54,968 nt of DNA, from NCBI RefSeq assembly GCF_002149015.1, contig NZ_NGFO01000010.1, positions 124,687 through 179,654 of the forward strand. Reading direction: 5' to 3'. Position numbers and translations under genes: made by a program. Source of the stretch: Gordonia lacunae (GTDB taxonomy: Bacteria > Actinomycetota > Actinomycetes > Mycobacteriales > Mycobacteriaceae). The notes beneath the pieces were generated by a model that ran no database searches, was not told the origin of the DNA, and was given only the letters and a program-made list of their open reading frames with translations. Position 1 is the first letter of the stretch. Every line of letters starts with the position of its first letter. Shown here in pieces: positions 9,296-18,668 of this stretch.

Positions 9296-10474
9296 CTACG
9301 CTGACGGGGTCGGCGGGACGTCGATCCCGAATTCCCGCAACACCGCCTCGGTGTGCTGCCCGAGGGCCGGTACGGGGCCCATCGCCAGTTCCACGTCGTC
9401 GAAGGTCAGCGGCGGCAGGAGTGCTCGTACCGGGCCGACCTCGGTGTCCACCTCGCGCCAGCGGTCGCGCTCGCTGAGCTGGGGATGGTCGACGACGCCC
9501 TCGAGGTCCCGGATCTCGGCGGCGGGTACCCCCGCGTCGGCGAGGCGCCGATCGAGCTCGTCGGTGGTGAAGCGCTTGGTCTCCGCCCCGATCACGGCAT
9601 CCACCTCGGCTCGGCGTGCTACCCGGTCGATGTTGGTGCGGTAGCGAGGGTCGTCGGCGAGATCCGGGCGATCGAGTGCGACTCGGGTGAGGGCGTCCCA
9701 ACCACGGTCGTTCTGGACACCGATGAGGATGTCGCCGTCCTGGGTCGGGTACTTGTCGTAGGGCACGATGGCCGCGTGCCCGAGCCCGGCGCGGGCGATC
9801 TGCCGGCCGCCGTAGAGCCGCATGTACATCGGGTGGCCCATCCATTCGACCGTGGCATCGAACATCGCCACCGAGACCCGCGCGCCGACCCCGGTGGTGG
9901 CGCGCCGGAACAATGCCGACAGCACGGAGGTGAGTGCGTACATGCCGGCCGCGATGTCCGAGGAGGGGATGCCGGTCTTCGACATCTCGTCGGGGGTCCC
10001 GGTCACCGAGATGAGTCCGGCCTCGGCCTGGACCAGCATGTCGTAGGCCTTGCGGTCGCGGTACGGTCCGGCGTCGCCGTATCCGGACATGTCGACGACG
10101 ACGAGCCCGGGGTGCTCGGCGCGCAGGTCGTCGGCGCCGAGACCGAGCCGGGCGGCCGCGCCGGGTGCGAGATTCTGCACGAAGACATCCGCGCCTGCGA
10201 TCAGGGTCTGGATGGCCGTGCGCCCGGACTCCGTCTTGAGGTCGAGTGCGACCGACTCCTTGCCGCGGTTGAGCCACACGAAGTGCGACGCCACCGCCCC
10301 GCGCACCGCCGCGTCGTACTGCCTCGCGAAGTCCCCGTCGCCGACCCGTTCCACCTTGATCACCCGGGCGCCGAGGTCGGCGAGGTGTCGGGTCGCCAGC
10401 GGCGCGGCGACGGCCTGTTCGAGCGCCACCACGGTGACGCCCTCGAGGGGCAGCAGTCCTTCGTCCGGAGTCAC
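9296..10474 (-). CDS. CaiB/BaiF family (class III) CoA-transferase
   Basis: A 392-residue class III CoA-transferase, moving CoA between acyl-CoA and a free acid. It begins [31 protein letters not shown] with [12 protein letters not shown] following, the standard family opening. The region [18 protein letters not shown] holds the aspartate expected to carry the acyl intermediate. GTG 10474 is chosen because the family N terminus starts within a few codons. The frame remains open further upstream, but that part overlaps the MarR gene and reads as shadow. It is 31 bp after the MarR stop, so the two are probably cotranscribed. The substrate is unknown. Confidence 0.9.
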   Translation of the reverse strand: MTPDEGLLPLEGVTVVALEQAVAAPLATRHLADLGARVIKVERVGDGDFARQYDAAVRGAVASHFVWLNRGKESVALDLKTESGRTAIQTLIAGADVFVQNLAPGAAARLGLGADDLRAEHPGLVVVDMSGYGDAGPYRDRKAYDMLVQAEAGLISVTGTPDEMSKTGIPSSDIAAGMYALTSVLSALFRRATTGVGARVSVAMFDATVEWMGHPMYMRLYGGRQIARAGLGHAAIVPYDKYPTQDGDILIGVQNDRGWDALTRVALDRPDLADDPRYRTNIDRVARRAEVDAVIGAETKRFTTDELDRRLADAGVPAAEIRDLEGVVDHPQLSERDRWREVDTEVGPVRALLPPLTFDDVELAMGPVPALGQHTEAVLREFGIDVPPTPSA

Positions 10475-10505
10475 CGGCCAAGGATCGCCGACGGTGCGAC
10501 GCCCG

Positions 10506-11030
10506 TCAACGAGACCCCTCGCGGGCCTCGGGGTCGTTGGTGGCCTCGGTGAGACGGTGCAGCAGATGGGTGAGCGTGCGGATGTCGTCGGGGTCCCATT
10601 GGGCGAGCCGGGCGCGCCAGTCGGTGACCGCGGAGGCGAGCACCGCGTCGATGCGTTCGCGGCCGTGGTCGGTGAGGGTGACCACGCGGGCGCGGGCATC
10701 GCGTGGGTCCGGATGCCGCTCGGCGAGTCCGAGACGGACGATTGCGTCGATCTGACGCGTCACCGTCGACTTCTCCATGCCGACGGCGGTGACCAGGTCC
10801 GACATGGGCATGGAGTTGTGCCGGGCGAGCACGGTGATGAGCGGGTAACACGACGGATCGAGGCGGGGGTCGATGGCCCGGGCCCGCAGGCGGGTGCGGA
10901 CCCGCCCCCGGCGCCAGAAGTCGGTGAGCTCGGCCTCGAGGCCGCTGATGGGATCGATGCCGCTGGGATCGGTGCCGCTGGGCTCCGGACCGGCGGAGTC
11001 GTCGGTCGACGCGGTCATCTCCGAACCCAT
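10506..11030 (-). CDS. MarR family transcriptional regulator
   Basis: A winged-helix MarR protein of about 174 residues. The helix-turn-helix region reads MPMSDLVTAVGMEKSTVTRQIDAI, followed by the wing RHPDPRDARARVVTLTDHGRE, which is diagnostic for the family. The start is either ATG 11030 or ATG 11018, and neither has a strong ribosome site. It precedes the CoA-transferase on the same strand and is divergent from the DUF5313 gene. A 6-bp inverted repeat at 11078-11091 in the shared upstream region is a plausible operator. It probably senses an aromatic or acyl ligand, by analogy with other MarR proteins. Confidence 0.88.
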   Translation of the reverse strand: MGSEMTASTDDSAGPEPSGTDPSGIDPISGLEAELTDFWRRGRVRTRLRARAIDPRLDPSCYPLITVLARHNSMPMSDLVTAVGMEKSTVTRQIDAIVRLGLAERHPDPRDARARVVTLTDHGRERIDAVLASAVTDWRARLAQWDPDDIRTLTHLLHRLTEATNDPEAREGSR

Positions 11031-11077
11031 GCGGGTCAGATTACCCAGCCGATGTGGGGGAGGCGACGTTGGACAAC

Positions 11078-11091
11078 CACCACACGTGGTG
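11078..11091. promoter_or_regulatory. Candidate MarR operator (CACCAC-N2-GTGGTG)
   Basis: A perfect inverted repeat with 6-bp arms and a 2-bp centre lies between the divergent MarR and DUF5313 genes, 10 bases before the DUF5313 start. Position and symmetry suit autoregulation by MarR. Binding is inferred from position only. Confidence 0.4.
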
Positions 11092-11100
11092 CACGATCGA

Positions 11101-11514
11101 GTGGTGGCCACCTCACAGCGCACCAAGCCGAATCCCTGGGAGTACGTGAAGTACGCCTACTGGGCGCGTCTGCCGAAGTCGATGCTCGACTGGGTGGCCA
11201 ACGATCTGGCCGGCCCCGGCGCGTCCGTCCGGATGGTGGTGCGCTGGGCGGTGCCCTGCGTCATCGTGCTGATCCCGATGCTCTTCGTCCCCGCCGACTG
11301 GGGTGTCCGGATCACGATGACCATGCCGATCCTGCTGGCCTACCTGTTCTTCTCGATCGCGCTGAACCGGGTGTACCGGCGTCACCGGCTGGCCCAGCAC
11401 GGCCTCGATCCCGATCTGGTCAACAAGCTCGAGCGGGAGAAGAACTCCGACCTCTACGACGAGTACCACCGCAAGTACCGCGGCGAGCGCCGGCGACCCG
11501 GCGCGGCCGGTTGA
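11101..11514 (+). CDS. DUF5313 family membrane protein
   Basis: A 137-residue protein found in mycolic-acid actinobacteria. It opens with a KPNPWEYVKYAYWARLP segment followed by DWVANDLAGPGASVRM. Two hydrophobic helices follow, VVRWAVPCVIVLIPMLFV and MTMPILLAYLFFSIAL, and the C terminus is charged (Arg, Glu and Lys). The start is GTG 11101 or GTG 11104. The frame is open further upstream, but that part lies over the MarR gene on the opposite strand and has the arginine-rich composition of a shadow frame. Function is unknown. It is divergent from MarR and convergent with the following SDR gene. Confidence 0.8.
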   Translation: MVATSQRTKPNPWEYVKYAYWARLPKSMLDWVANDLAGPGASVRMVVRWAVPCVIVLIPMLFVPADWGVRITMTMPILLAYLFFSIALNRVYRRHRLAQHGLDPDLVNKLEREKNSDLYDEYHRKYRGERRRPGAAG

Positions 11515-11526
11515 TCCGGTCCGGGA

Positions 11527-12363
11527 TCAGTACAGGTAGTCCTCGCCGCTGGCCCGCACCGTCACGTCGGACAGGCTGATCCCCCACGGCTGGTCGATGA
11601 CGTGGACGACCGCCCGGGCGAGATCCTCCGGGGTGATGAGCCAGTACTTCACCGAGTCGACGTCGGTGAGTTCCGCGGGCAGCGTGCCCTGCATCAACTC
11701 GGTGACGTGCTCGCGATACGACGCGGCGCGCTGTCCGACGATTCCGCGAATCGCGCGGTCGTTGACGATCCAGCTCGCCAGGTTGGTGCCCGCGACGCCG
11801 GTGGGTTTGACCGTCGTGACCTTGATCTTGCCTTTTGCCTCGATGCGCAACGAGTCCGACAGCATCGTCACCGCAGCCTTGGTGGCGCTGTAGACGCCCG
11901 ATCCCTCGAAGCCACCGTTGCCGTAGATCGACGCGATGTTCACCACCTGCCCCCGGCCCTGCGCGATCATCTGGTCGTAGACCGCGGAGATGCCGTTCAC
12001 GACGCCCTTGATGTTGATGTCGATGGCCTTGTGCCACTTCTCCCAGGCACGTTCGTGGTCGGCGAAGAACGCCAGCGGCATGACCCCGGCGTTGTTGACG
12101 ATCACGTCGATCGCGCCGAAACGCTCCACGGCCGTCGCCGCGGCGCCCCGCATCTGGTCCATGTCGGTGACATCGGCGACGTGTGCGACAGCCGACCCGC
12201 CCGCGGCGACGATTCCCTCGACCACCGCGGCGAGCCCGTCGGCGTTGATGTCGACACCGACGATGTGGGCGCCCTGTGCCGCGCACATCTCCGCGATGAC
12301 CTTGCCGAAACCTCCTCCGGCGCCGGTGATGATGACGGTCTTGCCCTGCAGATGATCAGACAT
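11527..12363 (-). CDS. Short-chain dehydrogenase/reductase (classical SDR)
   Basis: A 278-residue NAD(P)-dependent oxidoreductase. The cofactor motif TGAGGGFG is near residues 14-21, NNAG follows in IVNNAGVMP, the catalytic serine is in NIASIYG and the YxxxK pair in YSATKAA. ATG 12363 starts MSDHLQGKTVIITGAG, the expected N terminus. It is 28 bp downstream of the membrane-anchored esterase on the same strand, so the two are probably cotranscribed. An acidic residue in VDINADG after beta-2 suggests NAD rather than NADP. The substrate is unknown. Confidence 0.92.
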   Translation of the reverse strand: MSDHLQGKTVIITGAGGGFGKVIAEMCAAQGAHIVGVDINADGLAAVVEGIVAAGGSAVAHVADVTDMDQMRGAAATAVERFGAIDVIVNNAGVMPLAFFADHERAWEKWHKAIDINIKGVVNGISAVYDQMIAQGRGQVVNIASIYGNGGFEGSGVYSATKAAVTMLSDSLRIEAKGKIKVTTVKPTGVAGTNLASWIVNDRAIRGIVGQRAASYREHVTELMQGTLPAELTDVDSVKYWLITPEDLARAVVHVIDQPWGISLSDVTVRASGEDYLY

Positions 12364-12391
12364 GCTTCTCCCCGGCTGTGAAAATTTCGGG

Positions 12392-13726
12392 TCATCGTAG
12401 CAACGCCGACCCGGCCCGATCCGACCCCGGCAGAAGCCGGTGGGCGAGCCAGGGAAAGGCGCGTCGGAAACCCTCTGCGGCGAAGGGCCAGCAGTGTCGC
12501 CCCGGTCGAGCGGTGACGATCGTGGCGATTCCGTGGGCCCGGCTGACGCTGCTGAGTGCGTTCGTCGCGGCGATCTGCGACGAGGCGAGACGATGTGGAC
12601 CGGCGACATGCCCCTCGTCGTCGAACCACCCAGCGGAGTCGAGGTAGCTTCCGTGCCGTCGGATCGCGGTGCGCGGGTCGAAGCGCGACCACAGGTCGCC
12701 GCGACCGCCATAGAGACGGTCGACGGTCTGCTGGTGGTCTCCCAGATTGGGCCCGACGTCGCCGGAGATGTCGAGGAATGTCGCAAACTGCGACGGATGT
12801 TCGACGGCCAGATCGACGGCGCACGTGCCTCCCATCGACCATCCCGCTGCTGCCCATCCCCGGGCATCGGGGCGGGCGCCGAAGACGCGGACGACGTACG
12901 GGCGCACTTCGCGGGTGATCCGCGTGTCGACGTTGCCGTGCGGCCCGTCAACGCATTCGGTGTCGTCGGTGAACGAGCCGGACGGATCGACGAACACCAG
13001 AATCGGTGCAAATCCATTGTGCGCAGCGGCATATCGACGGTCCGTCGTGATCGCCTCACCGCTCACGGCCCAGTCGAGTGGGGTGTTGATGACGCCACCG
13101 AACAACGCGATGGCCGGTAGCGGCGGTGGGTGTGCGCCGGTGAACCAGGCGGGCGGCAGGTAGACGTACTCCGTCCGGTGCTCGAATCCACTGATCCGAT
13201 GCGGGACGTCGATGGCGACGGTCCGACCGTCCGGCTGCGGACTGCCGCGGAGGGTGCGCAATGCCGACAGTGACGTTTCATTCGGCGGGGACTGACCGAT
13301 GACGGCGCTCCACGCGCGTCCGACATCGGGATAGAACCCGGCCCACTGGTTGGCGGTCAGCGCGACGCACAGGACTGTGAGGAGTCCGGCGATAGCGACC
13401 ACGGCTCTGCGGGTCCACGACGCCGCGGCCACAGTGAGCCCGAACATGGCGACGGTCATCACGGTGAGGAACAACCAGACCCAGAAAGCGAGGGGACCCG
13501 TTTCCGGGCTCAGATCGTGACTCTCCAGTATCGCGTAGACGACCCCGGTCACCGCCATCGCGCAGACCGATGCCACCACGAGAAGTGCGATGCTCCGCAC
13601 CGGTTTCCGCCACCGGACCAGTCCGAGCAGGGCGACCCCGGCAACGATCTGCACGGCGATCGGCAACCACCCGTCGAGGAGCGGAAGATCCGCGAGTATC
13701 CGCACCGTGAAATGATCGCCCCGCAA
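12392..13726 (-). CDS. Membrane-anchored alpha/beta-hydrolase of the esterase D / mycolyltransferase fold
   Basis: A 444-residue protein with four predicted N-terminal membrane helices (about residues 18-130) followed by a putative extracytoplasmic alpha/beta hydrolase domain. The nucleophile elbow is GWSMGGTCAVD near residue 300. The domain begins RTEYVYLPPAWF and contains PILVFVDPSGSF, a pattern shared with antigen-85-like and esterase D proteins. Similar polytopic hydrolases occur in mycobacteria and corynebacteria and may act on envelope lipids, but no substrate can be assigned. A 16-bp palindrome lies 132 bases upstream of its start. The SDR gene follows after 28 bases. Confidence 0.8.
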   Translation of the reverse strand: MRGDHFTVRILADLPLLDGWLPIAVQIVAGVALLGLVRWRKPVRSIALLVVASVCAMAVTGVVYAILESHDLSPETGPLAFWVWLFLTVMTVAMFGLTVAAASWTRRAVVAIAGLLTVLCVALTANQWAGFYPDVGRAWSAVIGQSPPNETSLSALRTLRGSPQPDGRTVAIDVPHRISGFEHRTEYVYLPPAWFTGAHPPPLPAIALFGGVINTPLDWAVSGEAITTDRRYAAAHNGFAPILVFVDPSGSFTDDTECVDGPHGNVDTRITREVRPYVVRVFGARPDARGWAAAGWSMGGTCAVDLAVEHPSQFATFLDISGDVGPNLGDHQQTVDRLYGGRGDLWSRFDPRTAIRRHGSYLDSAGWFDDEGHVAGPHRLASSQIAATNALSSVSRAHGIATIVTARPGRHCWPFAAEGFRRAFPWLAHRLLPGSDRAGSALLR

Positions 13727-14143
13727 CGCTGAGTGGACGCTGTGAACAATCTGGAAAAAGGTTATGCCCTCGAACGGTATTCGAGCACCTCGACTCCTTT
13801 CGCCATCCGCCGGCTCGTGTCTCGGTTCCCCGCTCGGGGTCCGCTCCCACGTGGAATTCAGTCATATGACTGAGAACGTGTCAAGTACTCGACGACAAGT
13901 GAGCTGAATCAAGCGTGGTCCGCGATGTTGCGCTTGACACATCGGCCGATGTACCAAATCCTTCATCGGTAGGCCACGTCCGTTCGCCGTTCGCCGTTCG
14001 CCGTCCGCCGGCTCTCCCATCGCGGTCGAATCGCTCTACCGGCCGCGACTTCTCGTCCCCTCTTCGCCCATTTCGCATGCCCACGTGCGACCAACCGCGC
14101 AGTGAAGCGCGAGACTTCCTCGCGCACCGACGACAGGAGAACC
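13727..14143. other. Divergent intergenic region between esterase and cholesterol oxidase
   Basis: This 417-base gene-free region holds the 16-bp palindrome at 13858-13873 and an inverted repeat TCAAGCG (13909-13915) / CGCTTGA (13931-13937) with a 15-base spacer. It also holds four 7-bp tandem units CGTTCGC at 13981-14008, the last with one substitution. The region serves both divergent promoters. I see no open frame with a ribosome site. Confidence 0.6.
13858..13873. promoter_or_regulatory. Perfect 16-bp palindrome, candidate operator
   Basis: TCAGTCATATGACTGA reads identically on both strands. It is AT-rich relative to its surroundings and lies between the divergent esterase and cholesterol oxidase genes. 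Length and symmetry suit a TetR-family dimer, and a TetR gene follows the oxidase at 15748-16416. The regulator is inferred. Confidence 0.5.
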
Positions 14144-15751
14144 ATGACCGGGGTGTCACCGACGAGACGTACCTTCCTCCGAGCGGCGGCGTTGACCGCG
14201 GCGGGAACGGCGACCGCTGTCGTCGCCGGCGCCGGCGCCGGTTCGGCCTCGGCCGACCCGTCGCGCCGGATCCGGCGGACACGCGAAGAGCATCGCGTGG
14301 TGATCGTCGGCTCCGGATTCGGCGGTGGCGTCGCGGCGCTCCGCCTCGCCGAGGCCGGCGTGCCGGTCCTGCTGCTCGAGCGGGGACGACGATGGCCGGC
14401 GGGGCCGAACTCGGAGACCTTTCCGCGCGCGTCGAGCCCGGACAAGCGGGTGCTGTGGCACGAGTCGACCCCGAACCTCTTCGGGAAACCGCTGAGCGTC
14501 GAACCCTATGTGGGACTGTTCGAGTCGGTCGCCGGTGTCAACATGACCGCACTGTGTCCGGCCGGCCTCGGTGGTGGTTCCCTGGTCTACCAGGGCATGA
14601 CACTGCAACCGAGCGAGGCGGTCTTCGCCGAGCACTTCCCCGACGCGCTCGACTGGCAACTGATGAACCGTGTGCACTACCCGAGGGTCGCGCGGATGCT
14701 GAAGGTCGCGGTGGCCCCCGACTCGGTGGTGCGGTCCCCGCAATACCTGGCACCGCGCCAGTTCGCGAAACGGGTCCGGGCCGAGGGGCTCCCGTTGCAG
14801 AAGATCCCGATGCCGATCGACTGGGGTTATGCCGCAGCCGAATTGCGCGGCGAGATGAAGCCCGCGTACACCAACGGCGACGGGGCCATCGGGGTGAACA
14901 ACGGCGGCAAGCACAGCGTCGACGTCACCTACATCCGCGCGGCGGAGGCGACCGGGCGCGTTCAGGTCCGTACCCTGCACACGGTGCGGCAGGTCGCGCG
15001 CCGCCCGGACGGCCGGTGGTCTCTCGAGGTCGAACGTACCGACGAGTCGGGAAAAGTGTTGGAGCACAAAGAGTTGATCGCGCGGACTCTCATCCTCTCG
15101 GCGGGTAGCGTCAACACCACCAAGTTGCTCGTCAAGGCGAGCGCGACGGGCACCGTGCCCGATCTGCCGGACGGGCTGGGGCACGGTTGGGGCACCAATG
15201 CCGACCGGATCTACACCTGGACCAGTCCGAGTATCGACTTCGGAACGGTGCAGGGCGGCCCGGTCGTCTTCGGTAGTCCCAACTGGAGTGACCCGAAGAG
15301 CGCGTTCACCATCATCCAGGCGTCCCTTCCGCCGCTGCCCGTGTATGCAGGCACGACGATGATGGTCGGCTTCGGGGTGAGCTCGGGTCGTGGTGTCATC
15401 TCCTACGACTCGGCGATCGGGGACGCGCTGATCCGCTGGCCGCACGAAGGCGATTCGGAGATCCAGACCAAGCACATCGACCGAACGGTGCGGCGGATCG
15501 CCGGTCCCGACGCGATCCTCACCGACACCAACGCGGTGTTCCCGTCGACCTGGCATGCGCTCGGCGGGGCCAACATGGGTACCGTCTGCGACCTCGAGGG
15601 ACGGGTCGAGGGTCAGCGCGGACTCTATGTGATCGACGGCGCACTCATGCCGGGCAACACCGCGGCGTGCAATCCGTCGATGACAATCGCCGCGGTGGCC
15701 GAGCGGGCGCTCGACCGGATCGTCGCCGAGGACGTCGGCACGGTGATCTAG
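14144..15751 (+). CDS. choA: Secreted cholesterol oxidase (GMC oxidoreductase, class I)
   Basis: A 535-residue flavoenzyme oxidising the 3beta-hydroxyl of sterols with oxygen and isomerising to the 4-en-3-one. The N terminus is a Tat signal: SPTRRTFLRAAAL, then an alanine-rich stretch ending in SASA. The FAD motif GSGFGGGVAALRL begins near residue 55 and AGLGGGSLVYQGM follows. The active-site histidine in WHALGGANMG (near 470) and asparagine in ACNPSMTI (near 510) correspond to those of Streptomyces/Brevibacterium cholesterol oxidase. CAGGAG precedes ATG 14144. Its TAG stop shares CTAG with the convergent TetR gene. GMC oxidases for other sterols cannot be excluded. Confidence 0.9.
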   Translation: MTGVSPTRRTFLRAAALTAAGTATAVVAGAGAGSASADPSRRIRRTREEHRVVIVGSGFGGGVAALRLAEAGVPVLLLERGRRWPAGPNSETFPRASSPDKRVLWHESTPNLFGKPLSVEPYVGLFESVAGVNMTALCPAGLGGGSLVYQGMTLQPSEAVFAEHFPDALDWQLMNRVHYPRVARMLKVAVAPDSVVRSPQYLAPRQFAKRVRAEGLPLQKIPMPIDWGYAAAELRGEMKPAYTNGDGAIGVNNGGKHSVDVTYIRAAEATGRVQVRTLHTVRQVARRPDGRWSLEVERTDESGKVLEHKELIARTLILSAGSVNTTKLLVKASATGTVPDLPDGLGHGWGTNADRIYTWTSPSIDFGTVQGGPVVFGSPNWSDPKSAFTIIQASLPPLPVYAGTTMMVGFGVSSGRGVISYDSAIGDALIRWPHEGDSEIQTKHIDRTVRRIAGPDAILTDTNAVFPSTWHALGGANMGTVCDLEGRVEGQRGLYVIDGALMPGNTAACNPSMTIAAVAERALDRIVAEDVGTVI

Positions 15752-16416
15752 TCCCGTGTCTCGGCGACACCGCTGGTGGTGTGGGCGGTGACCGGGGCGA
15801 GCCACATCCCGGTCAGCGCATCGACCACGAGATCGCGCTGATGCTGCCAGGGGATCGTACGCGCCTCTCCGCCCTCGGCGGCCCGCTCGATATCGGCCAG
15901 CGCGTTGACGATGATGTGGCGCGTCAGGTTGTTACGCACCTCGAGCACGTCGTCGGAGAAGGTCGGCAAGGTGGCGTAGAACCGGTCGAGGATCGTCATC
16001 AGGACTTCCGACCTCGCGGTCTCCTCGTAGAGGAGGACGGTCGCGGACGGGTCACTCGACACCTGGGCGAAGAACCGGGCGAAGTAGCTGGGCGCACCGA
16101 GCTCCGCCAGATACTCGACCTCCGGTCCGACGAGACAGCGGAGCCAGTCGCGGACCCCGGGTTCGGACCCGACCTCGGTCAGGCATCTGCGGCGTAACCG
16201 CTCGATCGGGACGTTGTGCGCGGTCAACGTCGCGCGGAGCAGATCGTCCTTGGAACCGAAATGATGGCCGACGGCGTAGTTGTTCCCCTGCCCCGCCGCC
16301 TTGCTGATCTGGCGGCTCGAGACGGCGGCCACGCCGTTGAGGGCGATCAGCTTTTCGGCAGCGCCGATCAGGAGCGCACGAGTGCGGGCAGACTGCTCCG
16401 TCTTCCCTTCGCTCAC
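15748..16416 (-). CDS. TetR family transcriptional regulator
   Basis: A 222-residue TetR protein. The DNA-binding helices are near residues 12-58: RALLIGAAEKLIALNGVAAV, then SSRQISKAAGQGNNYAVGHHFGSKDDLL. The ligand domain is not diagnostic. The gene is convergent with the cholesterol oxidase and divergent from the OPT transporter, so it could regulate either. The stop codon overlaps the oxidase stop within CTAG. The 249 bases upstream, shared with the OPT gene, contain no obvious palindrome. Confidence 0.9.
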   Translation of the reverse strand: MSEGKTEQSARTRALLIGAAEKLIALNGVAAVSSRQISKAAGQGNNYAVGHHFGSKDDLLRATLTAHNVPIERLRRRCLTEVGSEPGVRDWLRCLVGPEVEYLAELGAPSYFARFFAQVSSDPSATVLLYEETARSEVLMTILDRFYATLPTFSDDVLEVRNNLTRHIIVNALADIERAAEGGEARTIPWQHQRDLVVDALTGMWLAPVTAHTTSGVAETRD

Positions 16417-16665
16417 GATTTAGATGATGCCCTATCGGAGACGTCCGAACCGGCGGGGCCCCGGCCGCCCCCACGGGTTCGAGAAACGGGCATAGCGGAC
16501 GAGCCCGCGGTTCGCGGTCCGTCTCGACGCGCGAACCGACCTCCGGCAACGGGGGAAGTCCCTGCGCGGCTGGACACCCGGCCCTAAGGTGAATCGACGA
16601 ACGCCCGGATGATCCACCGTCCGAACGACCATCGGTCGCAGGACCCGACTGTTGGGAGGGACACG

Positions 16666-18663
16666 ATGGCGACTGCGCCTCCGGCCACCGCGAATCTACG
16701 GGAGCTGACTCTCCGGGGCGCCGTCCTCGGCGGGATCATCACGCTGGTCTTCACCGCCGCCAACGTCTATCTCGGGCTCAAGGTGGGTCTCACCTTCGCC
16801 ACCGCGATCCCGGCGGCCGTCATCTCGATGAGCATCCTGCGGTACTTCGCGAACCACTCGGTGGTGGAGAACAACATCGTCCAGACCATCGCGTCGGCAG
16901 CCGGGACACTGTCGGCGATCATCTTCGTCATCCCCGGTCTGGTCATCATCGGGTGGTGGACCGGGTTCCCGTACTGGATCACGATGGCTGTGTGCGCGAT
17001 CGGGGGAATCCTCGGCGTCATGTACTCCATCCCGCTGCGTCGCGCGCTGGTCACCGGATCCGACCTGCCCTATCCCGAAGGTGTTGCGGCGGCCGAGGTC
17101 CTGAAGGTCGGCGACTCCGCGGGCGGTGCCGCCGAGAACAAGGCGGGTCTGCGCACGATCATCCTGGGCTCGGTCGCGTCGGCCGGCTTCGCGTTGCTCA
17201 CCAAACTGAAGGTGCTCAGCGACTCGATCTCTACGACGATCAAGATCGGCACGGGCGGAACGCTCTTCAGTGCCGGGTTGTCGATGTCGCTGATCGGCAT
17301 CGGTCACCTCGTCGGGGTGACCGTCGGTATCGCCATGCTCGTCGGCGTCGTGATCTCCTACGTCGTACTGCTGCCCATCGAGACCCAGGGACGGACGGCG
17401 GGGGAGGACCTCGGCGATGCCGTCGGTTCGATCTTCGCCAACGACGTGCGACTCATCGGGGCCGGTGCGATCGCCATCGCGGCGATCTGGACCCTGATCA
17501 AGGTCATCGGACCGATCGTCCGTGGAATCAAGGCGGCCATGGTCTCCTCACGGTCGCGTCGTGAGGGCGTCACCGTCGACATCACCGAGCGGGACATGCC
17601 GATCAACATCGTCGGCGGCAGCATCCTGGTGCTCCTCATCCCGATCGGGGTGCTGCTGTGGGACTTCGTCCACGACACGGTCCTGGAGGGCAGCGCCACC
17701 GGGATCATCGCGGTCAGCATCGTCTTCGTGTTCGTCATCGGACTGGCGGTCGCGTCGGTGTGCGGCTACATGGCGGGCCTCATCGGGTCGTCGAACAGCC
17801 CGATCTCCGGTGTCGGCATCCTGGTGGTCCTCATCGCCGCACTGCTCGTCAAGCTGACCTTCGGGCCCGCGGATGCCTCGCAGACCGATGCGCTCATCGC
17901 CTACACGCTGTTCACCGCCGCGGTCGTGTTCGGCGTCGCGACCATCTCCAACGACAACCTGCAGGACCTCAAGACCGGTCAGCTCGTGGGGGCGACGCCG
18001 TGGAAACAGCAGGTGGCCCTGATCATCGGCGTGCTGTTCGGCTCTGCCGTGATCCCGCCGATCCTGCAGCTGATGTACGAGGCCTTCGGATTCGTCGGCG
18101 CGCCGGGAGCGACCGAGGACGCCCTCGCGGCACCGCAGGCCGGCCTGCTGACGACCCTCGCGCAGGGCGTGCTGGGGGCGGACCTGAACTGGGGTCTCAT
18201 CGGTATCGGGGCCCTGATCGGCGCGGCGGTGATCGTGATCGACGAACTCCTCGGCCACGCAGGACGATTCCGGTTGCCTCCATTGGCCGTCGGCATGGGG
18301 ATGTATCTGCCGATGTCGGTGGTCCTGGTGATCCCGATCGGCGCCTTCATCGGCCACTACTACAACCGATGGGCCGAACGCAGCGGCGGCGCAGTCGAAC
18401 ACAAGAAGCGGATGGGCGTCCTGCTGGCCACCGGCCTGATCGTCGGCGAGGCCCTCTTCGGCGTGGTCTTCGCCGGGATCGTCGCGGCCACCGGCGACGA
18501 CTCGGCGCTGGCCATCGTCGGTGACGGGTTCGAGCGGTGGGCGCAGATCCTCGGCGTCATCGTCTTCGCCGGGACCATCGCCCTCCTCTACGACCGCGTC
18601 CGCAAGATCGCGATCGCGAGCGGATCCGCGTCGTCGACCACGGCCGACACCACGAAGGACTGA
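16666..18663 (+). CDS. OPT family oligopeptide transporter
   Basis: A 665-residue polytopic membrane protein of the OPT superfamily, which couples uptake of small peptides or metal-chelate conjugates to protons. The hallmark N-terminal stretch VYLGLKVGLTFATAIPAAVI is near residues 28-48, and the conserved DLPYPEG motif near 136 precedes AAAEVLKVG. At least fourteen hydrophobic segments follow. GTTGGGAGG precedes ATG 16666. An upstream in-frame ATG at 16609 lacks a comparable site. The gene ends 5 bp before the next reading frame, so the two are an operon. The substrate is unknown. Confidence 0.92.
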   Translation: MATAPPATANLRELTLRGAVLGGIITLVFTAANVYLGLKVGLTFATAIPAAVISMSILRYFANHSVVENNIVQTIASAAGTLSAIIFVIPGLVIIGWWTGFPYWITMAVCAIGGILGVMYSIPLRRALVTGSDLPYPEGVAAAEVLKVGDSAGGAAENKAGLRTIILGSVASAGFALLTKLKVLSDSISTTIKIGTGGTLFSAGLSMSLIGIGHLVGVTVGIAMLVGVVISYVVLLPIETQGRTAGEDLGDAVGSIFANDVRLIGAGAIAIAAIWTLIKVIGPIVRGIKAAMVSSRSRREGVTVDITERDMPINIVGGSILVLLIPIGVLLWDFVHDTVLEGSATGIIAVSIVFVFVIGLAVASVCGYMAGLIGSSNSPISGVGILVVLIAALLVKLTFGPADASQTDALIAYTLFTAAVVFGVATISNDNLQDLKTGQLVGATPWKQQVALIIGVLFGSAVIPPILQLMYEAFGFVGAPGATEDALAAPQAGLLTTLAQGVLGADLNWGLIGIGALIGAAVIVIDELLGHAGRFRLPPLAVGMGMYLPMSVVLVIPIGAFIGHYYNRWAERSGGAVEHKKRMGVLLATGLIVGEALFGVVFAGIVAATGDDSALAIVGDGFERWAQILGVIVFAGTIALLYDRVRKIAIASGSASSTTADTTKD

Positions 18664-18668
18664 CCGAG

